Both the position numbers and the translations under genes were made by a program. Under the pieces are notes generated by a model. The model was not told where the DNA came from. It ran no database searches and saw only the letters and a list, made by a program, of their open reading frames with translations. A stretch of DNA of 64,000 nucleotides from Nitratireductor luteus (GTDB lineage: Bacteria; Pseudomonadota; Alphaproteobacteria; Rhizobiales; Rhizobiaceae), in NCBI RefSeq assembly GCF_026162365.1, contig NZ_JAOANW010000009.1, positions 1 to 64,000 on the forward strand, read 5' to 3'. Positions within the stretch are counted from its first letter, which is position 1. Each line of letters opens with the position of its first letter. Positions 18,509 through 25,938 of the stretch are shown piece after piece.

Positions 18509-18606
18509 GTTCTCGGATGCCGCATGACCGACCAATCGGCGGGGCGCGGACCTCCAGCAGTGGGTGAAAGGTCCGCACCCCGCCTCCCCCGGATCAACCG
18601 AGAATG

Positions 18607-20319
18607 CTAGCTGGAACGCTGTCTGGCGCGGCGGGCATTGTCGGTGAGCCGCCCGGCTCCAGCCTTGGTGTAGGCGGTAAGGGGGAACCCCATGTAGCGC
18701 GGTAGCCAGCCTTCCTTCTTCTCGCGGCCCTCGCCGGTGAGGAAGTCGCGGACGATCTTCTTTTGCACCTTGGTCGTGGCACTGACATTGCCGTCCGCAA
18801 CCGCCTTGCCGCCGATATGTTTGAGCATGGCGTTGATCGCCGCCTTGTCGCGGATGAGTTCGAAGAAGGCATCGTCCGGCTCCCAAACCGCGCCCACATC
18901 GACATTCAGGTGACAGCCAATCTGCTCGACGACGCAGGTTCCCGCCTGCAAAGTTTCGGCCATGACGAAGGTCAGGATGCGCATGATTTCTGCATCGCTG
19001 AGCTTGATCAGCGCGGCAAACAACTGCCCGACGCGATGGTCGTCACCGTTCGAGCGCACAACCGAATGGCCGTGTTCGGGCAGGCCGAGGAGTTTCAGGA
19101 TTTCGGTGCGCTCGGCCTCGAAGGCGGCCTGTGCCTTCGACTTGGCAAGGCTCTCGGCGGTGACTTCCTTGTCGGCCTTTTGCGGCTCAGGCCGCGTTTG
19201 CCACAGGGCCGATCCGCCGATGGCATGGGCAACCATGAGGCGCAACGTCAGTTGCGGCTGGCTCAACAGTGCATGGCGCACGGCAGCATGCCGGTGCAGT
19301 TCGATATAGTTCTGCGCGGCGGCGGTGAGTTCGGGGCGTACCGCCTGTGCTTCCCCTTCGGTGGCATCGCCACCGGCCAACTTGCGCATACGCTTGTCGT
19401 GCTCCTTGCGGGTGATGAACCCTTCGTGGAACGTCACTTCGCCGTTGGGCCGGACCTCGACATAGACCCGCCCGCCGTCCTTCTTGGCAGTCTTCACATG
19501 ATCCCATGACTGGAAATGTTCGCCGCAATCGAGGACAACGACATCGTCCCATCCGGCCTTGATCATAGCCTCGCGCTTCTCGGCAATCGCAGCGTTCTGC
19601 AGTGACCAGAACCGTTCAGTATCGGCAAAATAGCCGCCCTCCCCGAACAGGTCGGTGACGATCTCGCCGGCGTAGCTGCCCAGCGGGAACAGCGCCACGC
19701 CGGTCTTGATCTCGCCGCCGAACAGCCATTGCTTCAACTGCCAGCCGCGCGGCGCATACTGCTCGGGATCGCAGAACAGGGCGAGCCACTCGGCCTGCTG
19801 CGCTTCACTGGCCAGCGTCAGTTGCCGGATGGTTTGCGTATCGATGTCCTCGGCGCGATAGGCTTCGCGAATGTCCGGCAACAGATTGCCGAGCGCCAGG
19901 GCGCGTTTGACCATAATCTCGGTTGTGCCGAAGGTCGCGGCGATATCCTCGACCGTACGGCCTTCCGATACCAGCCGGGCGAAGGTCTCGTACTGGGCCA
20001 TATTGTCGGGGTCGAGCCGGGCGATGTTCTCGATCAGGGACGCTTCAAGCGCGGCCGCGTCGTCGCGTTCGGCCATCACGGCGCACGGCACCGGCTCGAT
20101 CTCGCCGCCTTCCTTGGCTATTGCTTTGAGCGAGAAGAACCGCCGCCGTCCGGCGACGATCTCGTAGCCCTTGCCGTTCGGGCGAACGAGCAATGGCTGC
20201 TGGACGCCGCGCGCCCGGATGGACGGCAGGATGTCGGAAACGTCCGGGGCCTTGCGGGCATGGCGCATGTTGAAGGCGGACACCTTCAACTGGTCGAGCG
20301 GGATATGGGTGAGTTCCAT
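18607..20319 (-). CDS. ParB/RepB/Spo0J-type protein of the mobile element
   Basis: This 570-residue protein has an N-terminal ParB nuclease-like fold (residues 1-100, with GYEIVAGRRRFFSLKAI and ALEASLIENIARLDPDNMAQYE) and a ParB-type helix-turn-helix (about 115-160, TVEDIAATFGTTEIMVKRAL). It has a long C-terminal extension that chromosomal ParB (about 290 aa) lacks. Large ParB homologues of this kind sit in the leading region of alphaproteobacterial conjugative elements with DUF736 and ardA. No parA gene lies beside it, so classical partition is doubtful and a role just after DNA entry is possible. Confidence 0.85.
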   Translation of the reverse strand: MELTHIPLDQLKVSAFNMRHARKAPDVSDILPSIRARGVQQPLLVRPNGKGYEIVAGRRRFFSLKAIAKEGGEIEPVPCAVMAERDDAAALEASLIENIARLDPDNMAQYETFARLVSEGRTVEDIAATFGTTEIMVKRALALGNLLPDIREAYRAEDIDTQTIRQLTLASEAQQAEWLALFCDPEQYAPRGWQLKQWLFGGEIKTGVALFPLGSYAGEIVTDLFGEGGYFADTERFWSLQNAAIAEKREAMIKAGWDDVVVLDCGEHFQSWDHVKTAKKDGGRVYVEVRPNGEVTFHEGFITRKEHDKRMRKLAGGDATEGEAQAVRPELTAAAQNYIELHRHAAVRHALLSQPQLTLRLMVAHAIGGSALWQTRPEPQKADKEVTAESLAKSKAQAAFEAERTEILKLLGLPEHGHSVVRSNGDDHRVGQLFAALIKLSDAEIMRILTFVMAETLQAGTCVVEQIGCHLNVDVGAVWEPDDAFFELIRDKAAINAMLKHIGGKAVADGNVSATTKVQKKIVRDFLTGEGREKKEGWLPRYMGFPLTAYTKAGAGRLTDNARRARQRSS

Positions 20320-20322
20320 GGG

Positions 20323-20589
20323 TCAGTCCTCCTGTTTGCGGTCGGTGGATGCGCCGCGTTCGACGGCGCGGAGAAGGTCGATCAGGTCGCACTGGTCGCG
20401 CGCGGCCGGATCGAACAGGCCGATGTCGCAGGGCTTCTGCTGGGCATCGGGATTGCGTTTCGGGGTCATTGGCGCGGCCGTCCGGGCGACAAGCTGGTCG
20501 CGCAAAGTGATCGGCGCGACGCCCGGAACAAGCATCTGCTCGCCTTCGGGCGTGATTTCGGTCGTTATGGGGCAGGTGTCTTCGGTCAT
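20323..20589 (-). CDS. Small conserved hypothetical protein between ardA and parB
   Basis: This is an 88-residue soluble protein with no recognised domain. The ATG at 20589 follows the ardA stop by 10 bp and the stop lies 3 bp before the ParB start. This tight spacing, together with in-frame codon use like its neighbours, supports a real gene in an ardA-orf-parB operon. Confidence 0.65.
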   Translation of the reverse strand: MTEDTCPITTEITPEGEQMLVPGVAPITLRDQLVARTAAPMTPKRNPDAQQKPCDIGLFDPAARDQCDLIDLLRAVERGASTDRKQED

Positions 20590-20599
20590 CGCCCCGCCC

Positions 20600-21148
20600 T
20601 CACCGTGACCAGAAGACGTGCACGTCCTCGAAGCCGGGTTCGACGGTGAACACATCGCCATTCAGCTCCATATCGCGGGCCATCGCCGCGTAGTCGATGT
20701 AGTGGATCAGCGTCGGCGGGATGTCGGTGGTTTCCTCGGTGATCTCCTGTGCGAAGTCGGCAAGGGAGCGGTAGCAGCCCGCATATTCGTCAAAGGCAGC
20801 CTCGGCCTGATCGATATCGCCGCCGAAATGCTCCAGAACCTTCGCGCCGAGTTCACCGCGCTCGGCAATGAAGGCGGCCAGTTCCACCAGGCGCTCGATG
20901 CCGGAATATTCGTGAAGCTCCGCGCCCTCGAAGCCCTCATGGTCGTGGATCGCCCATTCCTCTGCGCCGAAAATGGGTGAGGCGTTCAGCATGGCGGAAA
21001 TCTCCGCCTGAATGGCTTCCGGCTCCTGATCGGCGTCGATCCAGCGTCCGTGCAAATAGCCGTTATTGTAGGCCGCAAGGCAGGCCACATAGATGCGCGG
21101 CCCCGTGCCTGCCGCTTGCTTGAAGGTCTGTTCGGTGTGCTCGGTCAT
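20600..21148 (-). CDS. ardA: Antirestriction protein ArdA
   Basis: The 182-residue acidic protein has the ArdA pattern: PRIYVACLAAYNNGYLHGRW at the start, the central FEGAELHEYSGIERLVELAAFI, and DIPPTLIHYIDYAAMARDME towards the end. ArdA mimics DNA and blocks type I restriction enzymes, protecting the incoming element in a new host. It heads the ardA-orf-parB operon. A 70-bp-armed inverted repeat begins 25 bp upstream of the start, which may be its promoter on single-stranded DNA. Confidence 0.92.
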   Translation of the reverse strand: MTEHTEQTFKQAAGTGPRIYVACLAAYNNGYLHGRWIDADQEPEAIQAEISAMLNASPIFGAEEWAIHDHEGFEGAELHEYSGIERLVELAAFIAERGELGAKVLEHFGGDIDQAEAAFDEYAGCYRSLADFAQEITEETTDIPPTLIHYIDYAAMARDMELNGDVFTVEPGFEDVHVFWSR

Positions 21149-21172
21149 GACCGCTCTCTCCGTCTCCGCGCC

Positions 21173-21344
21173 GCTTTCCCCCGAGGTGGGGGGCGGCGAA
21201 GAGGCCCGTCAGCCCCGAGCGGGCGCGGCGCAACCGGTTCGGTAGGAGAAGGAAGACGATCTGGACGGATATAGAGCCGAAGCGGTTGCGGCGCGACCGC
21301 TCGGGGCTATAAGGGCCGACCGCCCCCCACCGACAGGGGAAAGC
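21173..21344. repeat. Large inverted repeat upstream of ardA (about 70-bp arms, 34-base loop)
   Basis: The left arm (21173-21242) and the right arm (21277-21344) are reverse complements with few differences. Aligned blocks include GCTTTCCCC, GGTGGGGGGCGG, GGCCC, AGCCCCGAGCGG and CGCAACCG-TTCGG. The loop is 21243-21276. It could fold into a long hairpin when the element enters as single-stranded DNA. No gene lies between ardA and the regulator at 21518. Confidence 0.85.
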
Positions 21345-21517
21345 AATTAGAAAAACCGCGCCGGCGCCAGCTGGCGGCCTTATCCCGAAGCGTCAGCTTC
21401 GGGCCCGCGCCAGGGGGCGAAGCCGGATGGCCGAGACCGCCCGAGCAAAGCGAGGAATAGCGGGCTCGGTTCACGAGCACCCGGTGCGCGGCGACAGCCG
21501 CGCAGGCGCCCAACCAT
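21345..21517. other. Non-coding stretch with two short palindromes
   Basis: CGCCAGCTGGCG (21365-21376) is a perfect 12-bp palindrome. CCGAAGC-GTCA-GCTTCGG (21385-21402) is a 7-bp-stem hairpin. They could be part of a transfer-origin or leading-region structure, or a terminator for the small regulator gene. Nothing else is recognised. Confidence 0.4.
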
Positions 21518-21751
21518 CTATGATCGGAGCTTGGCAAGTATCTCGCATGGATCGGCGTCAAGCGCGGCCGTCACCTCGAGAAACTCAATAACATCGAGGC
21601 GTCGTTCCCCACCCTCGTATTTGGCCACAAAGGACTGCGGGCGACCGAGCCTCTCAGCAACCTGCGTCTGGGTCAGGCCTTTGGCCTTGCGCAGTGAAAT
21701 CAACTGGTTCAGAAATTGCTGTTGGCGGGGAGATCTAAGAGATTTGGGCAT
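21518..21751 (-). CDS. qseC: Small XRE/Cro-type repressor (QseC-like)
   Basis: The 77-residue protein consists almost only of a Cro/C1 helix-turn-helix (residues 14-68: LISLRKAKGLTQTQVAERLG...SFVAKYEGGERRLDVIEFL). It is divergent from a small DUF2285 gene across a 116-bp region with two matching 15-bp palindromes. In ICEMlSymR7A the divergent pair qseC-qseM has exactly this form: QseC controls the antiactivator gene qseM and itself, forming a bistable switch. The HTH family is certain; orthology rests on context. Confidence 0.8.
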   Translation of the reverse strand: MPKSLRSPRQQQFLNQLISLRKAKGLTQTQVAERLGRPQSFVAKYEGGERRLDVIEFLEVTAALDADPCEILAKLRS

Positions 21752-21789
21752 GTGGGCGAACCGGTCGTGAAAAGACCGGACACCGGCTA

Positions 21790-21820
21790 ATCCCAGTTTC
21801 GGATTATCCCAGTTTGGGAT
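21790..21820. promoter_or_regulatory. Paired 15-bp operators between the QseC-like and QseM-like genes
   Basis: ATCCCAGTTTCGGAT (21790-21804) and ATCCCAGTTTGGGAT (21806-21820) are near-identical direct copies of a palindrome with ATCCCA/TGGGAT arms, 16 bp centre to centre. They sit 38 bp from the repressor start and 47 bp from the DUF2285 start, where binding could switch both divergent promoters. Confidence 0.75.
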
Positions 21821-21867
21821 ATTCTGCTTTCGCTCCGTTACGAAAAGAGGAGAGGCTCGCAGCGATC

Positions 21868-22149
21868 ATGAATCGACCGACGGAAACTGGTGTAGCACCA
21901 ACCTCACATCTGGCCGAGGAAGTGCCTTGGTCGGACCGCCTCACGGCGTACGACAACGAGCACTTCACCATCTATATGCGGCTCCTGGACGCCTCGGCCG
22001 ATGATGCCAGCGAAGAGGAAATGGCGCAGCTGATCCTCGGCATTGATCCGGTTACCGAACCGACGCGTGCCCGAAAGGTACTTCGCAGCCACCTCGACCG
22101 CGCGAACTGGATGGTCACGACGGGCTACAAGGAACTGTTCGCCGGGTGA
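21868..22149 (+). CDS. qseM: Short DUF2285 protein, QseM-like quorum-sensing antiactivator
   Basis: The 93-residue protein matches the short DUF2285 form: DRLTAYDNEHFTIYMRLLDA, the motif LILGIDPVTEPTRARKVLRS, then HLDRANWMVTTGYKEL. In ICEMlSymR7A QseM binds and inhibits both TraR and FseA, which themselves are encoded here just downstream. The ATG at 21868 follows an AGAGG; the frame is open further upstream but overlaps the operators. It is convergent with the FseA-like gene, with only 29 bp between stops. Confidence 0.8.
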   Translation: MNRPTETGVAPTSHLAEEVPWSDRLTAYDNEHFTIYMRLLDASADDASEEEMAQLILGIDPVTEPTRARKVLRSHLDRANWMVTTGYKELFAG

Positions 22150-22178
22150 CAGGCACCCTCGGTCATGCACTGCTTTCT

Positions 22179-22974
22179 TTACACGAGGAAATCCAAATAT
22201 CCGCTGTTCATCAGCGTATGACCGCGCAAAACGGCGCGGCGGATGCGATCGCGAAGATGATTACCCGGATCCGCCCAGTCTTCCTGGATGCGCTCCCGAC
22301 CCAACAGCGCAATCGCGATGTCGCGGTGGGACGCACCGTTTAGGCTGCCGTCGAGTGCCCGAAGCACGAAACGAAGGCGATTGCCACGTGCGTCCGCTGG
22401 AAAGAGACCAACTGGAAAGCGCCCTTTGGCGTGGAGCGCATTGAGACAATCGAGCGCCACCAGACGATGTTTCGTCGATTTGGCGTCCCAGATCGCATGC
22501 ACGCGTAGCCGCACAGGTTCCGTGATATCCGCGCCGGCGACACAGAGTTGGAGATCCCGGCCGCCAGCACGCAGCAAAACGTGCTGATGGTCGTCAGACG
22601 TCGTCAGGATCGTTGCGTGGCACGACATACTAGCCAGATCAAAGAATGGCGGCGTCGCCGGGCGATCGGCAACGACCGGAAGTACCAGCGGACATTGCCG
22701 CGGGCACCAGAGGACAGATGCATCAGAGCTTGCGGAATCGGCGAAAGAGAATGCCCCAGCGTGAGAGATCAACGGCCGACCTGATCACCTGAAGCGCCGC
22801 GCGCACCTCGGAACACATCGCCTGCTGGATGGCGATGGCCAGTTGGTGCCTGAATTCCGGATTGCGTCTGAGGAATTCCCATGCCCATCCCCGCCGCGTC
22901 AGCTGAGCGGTGTAGGCATATGCTTTCTCATTCCGCCAGTCCGGCGGGTTGGCATTGGGAGATCTCGCCATCAT
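22179..22974 (-). CDS. fseA: FseA-like excision activator, two frames joined by +1 ribosomal frameshift
   Basis: Two overlapping frames encode one protein. Frame 0 (22974-22723, 83 codons) has the DUF6499-type start PPDWRNEKAYAY...RRGWAWEFLRRNP and reads SRWGILF, after which it ends within six codons. The +1 frame continues ADSASSDASVLWCPRQC and runs through a full DUF2285 domain to 22179. Joining at UUU-C (22746-22743) gives 264 residues with no loss of family similarity. In ICEMlSymR7A, msi172 and msi171 are fused in this way by tRNA-Phe slipping from UUU to UUC, giving FseA, which activates rdfS. It lies 46 bp after the LuxI-type gene on the same strand, so it is probably induced with it. 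An accidental frameshift is the alternative but fits less well. Confidence 0.82.
22740..22749 (-). promoter_or_regulatory. Programmed +1 frameshift site (CUC UUU C GCC)
   Basis: On the minus strand the zero-frame codons are CTC TTT CGC. Slippage of tRNA-Phe from TTT (22746-22744) to TTC (22745-22743) puts GCC (22742-22740) in the A site and restores the DUF2285 frame. The preceding SRWGILF stretch corresponds to the conserved msi172-type motif where slippage was shown in ICEMlSymR7A. Confidence 0.75.
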
Positions 22975-23020
22975 GCCGATGCTCTCCGCATTCGGTAAAC
23001 AAGAGCGTTGCAGGCAGCCA

Positions 23021-23653
23021 TCAGAGACTCCTTGTAACTACCGGCACCCACAGAACAGGCTTGGCGAAACCACCATTGCGACGGATCTCATCGAGGCTCT
23101 CGGCTGATACGGGGAGAAACCCGGCAACTGCGCGCGTGGTGCCGATCGTCCGCGGTACGGCGATGCGTTCCAGTGGCCAGCCTGCGCGGTGCAGGATCCG
23201 CTCCATGCGCAGATCGGTCACAGTCACAATCTTGCGCAGGCCGCGCGAGAGCCCAAATTCGATCATGCCCGCAAACAGTTCGTAGGTGCCGCGCGCAATG
23301 CCCCCTGCCCTTTTTGGAGTGGACGGTGGCAGGTCCAGCGCAAAACGGCTGCTCTCCCAGATATGAGGTGTCTGCGGTGGCGACAGGCCGTCCAGAAGCG
23401 CGGGAAACGTGTCGCGCAGCATTGTCGGCCCGGTCGTGGGAAGAAGACGGACGCATCCATCGACGCGCCCCTCCTCACCACGAAGCAGGAGATAGTGAGG
23501 CTTCAATGAATCGAAGGTATCGATCTCGAACCCGCCGCTGGTGCTTACGTCCCAATCGAGCCGCTCCTTGAAGACGCGGTAGCGCAGGCGATGCATGTCG
23601 TGAAGTTCGTAGGCGAAGTCGCCGTACCGATCAGGCGCAATAAGCTGCAACAT
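23021..23653 (-). CDS. traI: LuxI-family acyl-homoserine-lactone synthase
   Basis: The 210-residue enzyme makes AHL signals from S-adenosylmethionine and acyl-ACP. All invariant LuxI residues are present at canonical numbers: Arg24, Phe28, Trp34, Asp45, Asp48, Arg69, Glu100 and Arg103. It follows the LuxR-type gene by 92 bp, a gap that holds a lux/tra-box-like palindrome, and precedes the FseA-like gene. This is the traR-traI1-msi172-msi171 order of ICEMlSymR7A. The acyl chain made cannot be read from the sequence. Confidence 0.93.
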   Translation of the reverse strand: MLQLIAPDRYGDFAYELHDMHRLRYRVFKERLDWDVSTSGGFEIDTFDSLKPHYLLLRGEEGRVDGCVRLLPTTGPTMLRDTFPALLDGLSPPQTPHIWESSRFALDLPPSTPKRAGGIARGTYELFAGMIEFGLSRGLRKIVTVTDLRMERILHRAGWPLERIAVPRTIGTTRAVAGFLPVSAESLDEIRRNGGFAKPVLWVPVVTRSL

Positions 23654-23710
23654 CAGGGTCTCCTCGCAAGAATGACCCTGAAATTGAATGTGAAGCGGAC
23701 CCGCGAAGCA

Positions 23711-23730
23711 TCCTGTCGAGTTTCACAGGA
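23711..23730 (-). promoter_or_regulatory. Lux/tra-box-like operator upstream of the AHL synthase
   Basis: TCCTGT (23711-23716) and ACAGGA (23725-23730) are perfect inverted arms in a 20-bp element, the size and symmetry of LuxR/TraR sites. It is centred about 67 bp before the synthase start, just after the LuxR gene end, which fits AHL-dependent activation of the synthase-fseA unit. Confidence 0.65.
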
Positions 23731-23745
23731 ACCATGACGGCCGCA

Positions 23746-24471
23746 TCAACGACGGAACGGTCCGTGGGCGGAAAAGCGGGCGATGGCCTGCGCTCTGGTG
23801 CGAACGCCGAGCTTTGCCTTGGCGTTGTCGAGATGAAATGTAGCCGTGCGCTGCGTGATATCCAGTATGGCGCCGATATCGCGAGCTGACTTGCCGCGGG
23901 CTGCCCATTGCAGGCACTGGTACTCGCGCGGGGTCAGTCGCACGCCGTCCACAATCCGGCATCCCGAACGCTTGCGGCGCAGCTCGACATGAAAGCAGGT
24001 CGCCATGAGCTGGAGGGCCTGCTCGTAGCGATCAGCGACCCGCAGGAAGGCGTGATCATCCTCGTCGGCGGCAAACGTCATTGCGGCGAGGCCACCGCGG
24101 CGGTCGGCAATCGGAATTGTAAGCCCACAGCAGATACCGAACTCACTTGCTTCATCGAAGAGCCGCCTCTGGGCCTTCGAAGTGTCGGAGCAGCCGAATT
24201 GTGGTCCCCACCGAAACGGGCATCCGTCGCACCTTGCCCTGGTGATCACCGGATCGATCTTCTCGTACCGCTGGTTCAGGTAGCGGGTCGTCCAAGGGGA
24301 CGGGTAGTTCGAGATCAGCCTTGGCGTTCCCGAGACGTCAGACGGCAGAGACAGATAGGCGAATGTGCGCAGATCGAATGCCCCAGCGGCATCAGCCATT
24401 GCCTTGCGCAAGTCCGCTTCATCGACACTCTCCGACAGCCGCTCCCAGAATGTTTCGTAGATGTGCTGCAT
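23746..24471 (-). CDS. traR: LuxR-family quorum-sensing regulator (TraR-like)
   Basis: The 241-residue protein has an autoinducer-binding domain (about 15-165) with the expected aromatic and Asp residues (Trp60, Tyr64, Asp73-Pro74, Trp88) and a LuxR helix-turn-helix (about 178-232: LTPREYQCLQWAARGKSARD...TATFHLDNAKAKLGV). With AHL it should activate the downstream synthase and FseA-like genes via the palindrome at 23711. It is probably a target of the QseM-like antiactivator. Confidence 0.9.
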   Translation of the reverse strand: MQHIYETFWERLSESVDEADLRKAMADAAGAFDLRTFAYLSLPSDVSGTPRLISNYPSPWTTRYLNQRYEKIDPVITRARCDGCPFRWGPQFGCSDTSKAQRRLFDEASEFGICCGLTIPIADRRGGLAAMTFAADEDDHAFLRVADRYEQALQLMATCFHVELRRKRSGCRIVDGVRLTPREYQCLQWAARGKSARDIGAILDITQRTATFHLDNAKAKLGVRTRAQAIARFSAHGPFRR

Positions 24472-24489
24472 ACGTTTGTGTCGCCATTC

Positions 24490-25077
24490 TCATATAGGAA
24501 GTCGCATGGTGGGGTTGCCTGTGTCAGATGTCAGGCAGTCGAGTTCACGTTGGCTGGCAAGCCTGTGCTTCTTGGATCGAGCAATGTGGAGTCGCTCGCA
24601 CCACAACTCCGCACATTCGCAGTTGCGGATCGGGCGCGAGCCAAGCATGAGGACGTTATCGAGCTCGCGCGACCGCAGGCGGCGATGTGTTCGTCGCGGC
24701 CGCCATCCCGAACGTCGATGTGCACCTTCGGATATTCCCGGCGATAAGCGACAAGCAGTTTCCGGAGAAACCCACCTGCAGTTGAGGTCAGGACGCCGAT
24801 CCGGACGGTCCGCGCGGCCGGCGGCGCAAGCCGAACGGCGCGCCTGCTCGAGTTGCCGAAGCGCCGGCTCCACATCATCCAGGAAACGCTGCCCCGCATT
24901 GGTGAGCCGCGCGCCCGTATTGCTCCGTTCGAGCAGCGAAACGCCGAGCTTGTCCTCCAGACGCATGATTGTGCGGCTGAGGCAGGACTGCCCTACTCCG
25001 ATCGTTTCGGCCGCCCGTCGCAGGCTTCCGTTCTCTGCCGCGGCTACAAAGCGGCGGATTTCCGAGAGTTGGGGCAT
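24490..25077 (-). pseudogene. LysR-family regulator, frameshifted and 3'-truncated
   Basis: Residues 1-75 are a good LysR helix-turn-helix (IRRFVAAAENGSLRRAAETIGVGQSCLSR). Near 24835 the similarity moves to another frame (RTVRIGVLTSTAGGFLRKLL), and near 24690 it returns to the first (RSRELDNVLMLGSRPIRNCE). The family normally has about 300 residues, but this sequence ends in unrelated codons at about 24530, 18 bp before the LuxR start. Two frameshifts plus truncation mark it as dead. It lies at the edge of the mobile module. Confidence 0.78.
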
Positions 25078-25176
25078 GACATGATACGAGGCGACTTTGA
25101 GAAGGGCATCGAATGCGCTATGGTGTGCACGACAGCAAAAAGATCATTTATTTCAACGCTCTGCGTTTCAACAATT

Positions 25177-25863
25177 CTACCAAGGCAAGTCGATGCCCGC
25201 ATTGTCGACATAGCGTCCATTGTCTATTGTCGTCATCGACTCGATCACCTTGCGCACGGAACGGGCGTTTTCTTCCGGTGTCGATGGCGCATTGTCGCCG
25301 CCCATAGAGGTTCGCGTCCAGCCGGGGTGCACCATCAAAATGGTAATCCCGTCTTCGTGCCAACGTGTCGCCATGCCGCGCATGAGACTGTTGACGGCTG
25401 CCTTCGACGAACAATAGTCGTAAGCGGTTCCCGGATGGTTGGTGACCGAGCCCCAATCGCTCGAAATGGTCACGAGCCGCGCAGCGCCCGCTTTGGCCAA
25501 ATTGGCGCGCAACGCAAAAGACACGCGGGCGGGACCAATCGTATTGACCTGCAGCGTGTGCTCCCAATCGGCAAAGACAACCTCTTCAGGTACACTCCAT
25601 TTGCGGTAGTGAACGCCGGCATTGTTGATCAGGATATCGACCGCCTGATCACCCACCTTGTCCTTAAACGCCGCCATCGAGGAGTCGCTCGTGACATCAA
25701 GCTTAAGCGCCGTGAGGTTGGGATATTTTTTGGCCAATCGGGCAATCTCGCCGCCGGACGGATTCAAGCAACCGGCAATGACACGGGCGCCTTCCTCGGC
25801 ATATTGCTCCGCAAAGGCAAATCCAAGCCCCATATCGGCGCCGGTTATGATGATCGTTCGCAT
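25177..25863 (-). CDS. Short-chain dehydrogenase/reductase
   Basis: The 228-residue NAD(P)-dependent oxidoreductase has cofactor motif TGADMGLG at residues 8-15, INNAG near 85 and catalytic YCSSK near 155. The start at 25863 (MRTIIITGADMG) fits the SDR pattern; the frame is open upstream. It is the distal gene behind the second sugar-binding protein and probably oxidises or reduces a polyol or ketose of the locus. The substrate cannot be read from sequence. Confidence 0.83.
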   Translation of the reverse strand: MRTIIITGADMGLGFAFAEQYAEEGARVIAGCLNPSGGEIARLAKKYPNLTALKLDVTSDSSMAAFKDKVGDQAVDILINNAGVHYRKWSVPEEVVFADWEHTLQVNTIGPARVSFALRANLAKAGAARLVTISSDWGSVTNHPGTAYDYCSSKAAVNSLMRGMATRWHEDGITILMVHPGWTRTSMGGDNAPSTPEENARSVRKVIESMTTIDNGRYVDNAGIDLPW

Positions 25864-25892
25864 ACTGGTACATACAAGCCATAGTTTGATGG

Positions 25893-25932
25893 AAAAATGC
25901 CGCCGCGAAGGTCGGCTGCATCCGGTCGGCAT
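25893..25932 (-). terminator. Stem-loop with T-run after the second binding-protein gene
   Basis: On the minus strand ATGCCG-A-CCG pairs with CGG-CGGCAT and is followed by TTTTT. It lies 6 bp past the binding-protein stop and before the SDR start, so it can act as an attenuator that lowers SDR expression relative to the binding protein. Confidence 0.6.
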
Positions 25933-25938
25933 GGAATC

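Noticed and set aside
18046-18567. 173-codon plus-strand frame
   Set aside because: Only parts follow DUF736 codons and it runs in a different frame over much of its length; the underlying feature is a DUF736 pseudogene.
22179-22974. Simple frameshifted pseudogene of a DUF2285 protein
   Set aside because: The break lies exactly at a UUU-C slip site in the motif known for programmed frameshifting, the rest of both frames is intact, and the neighbours match ICEMlSymR7A.
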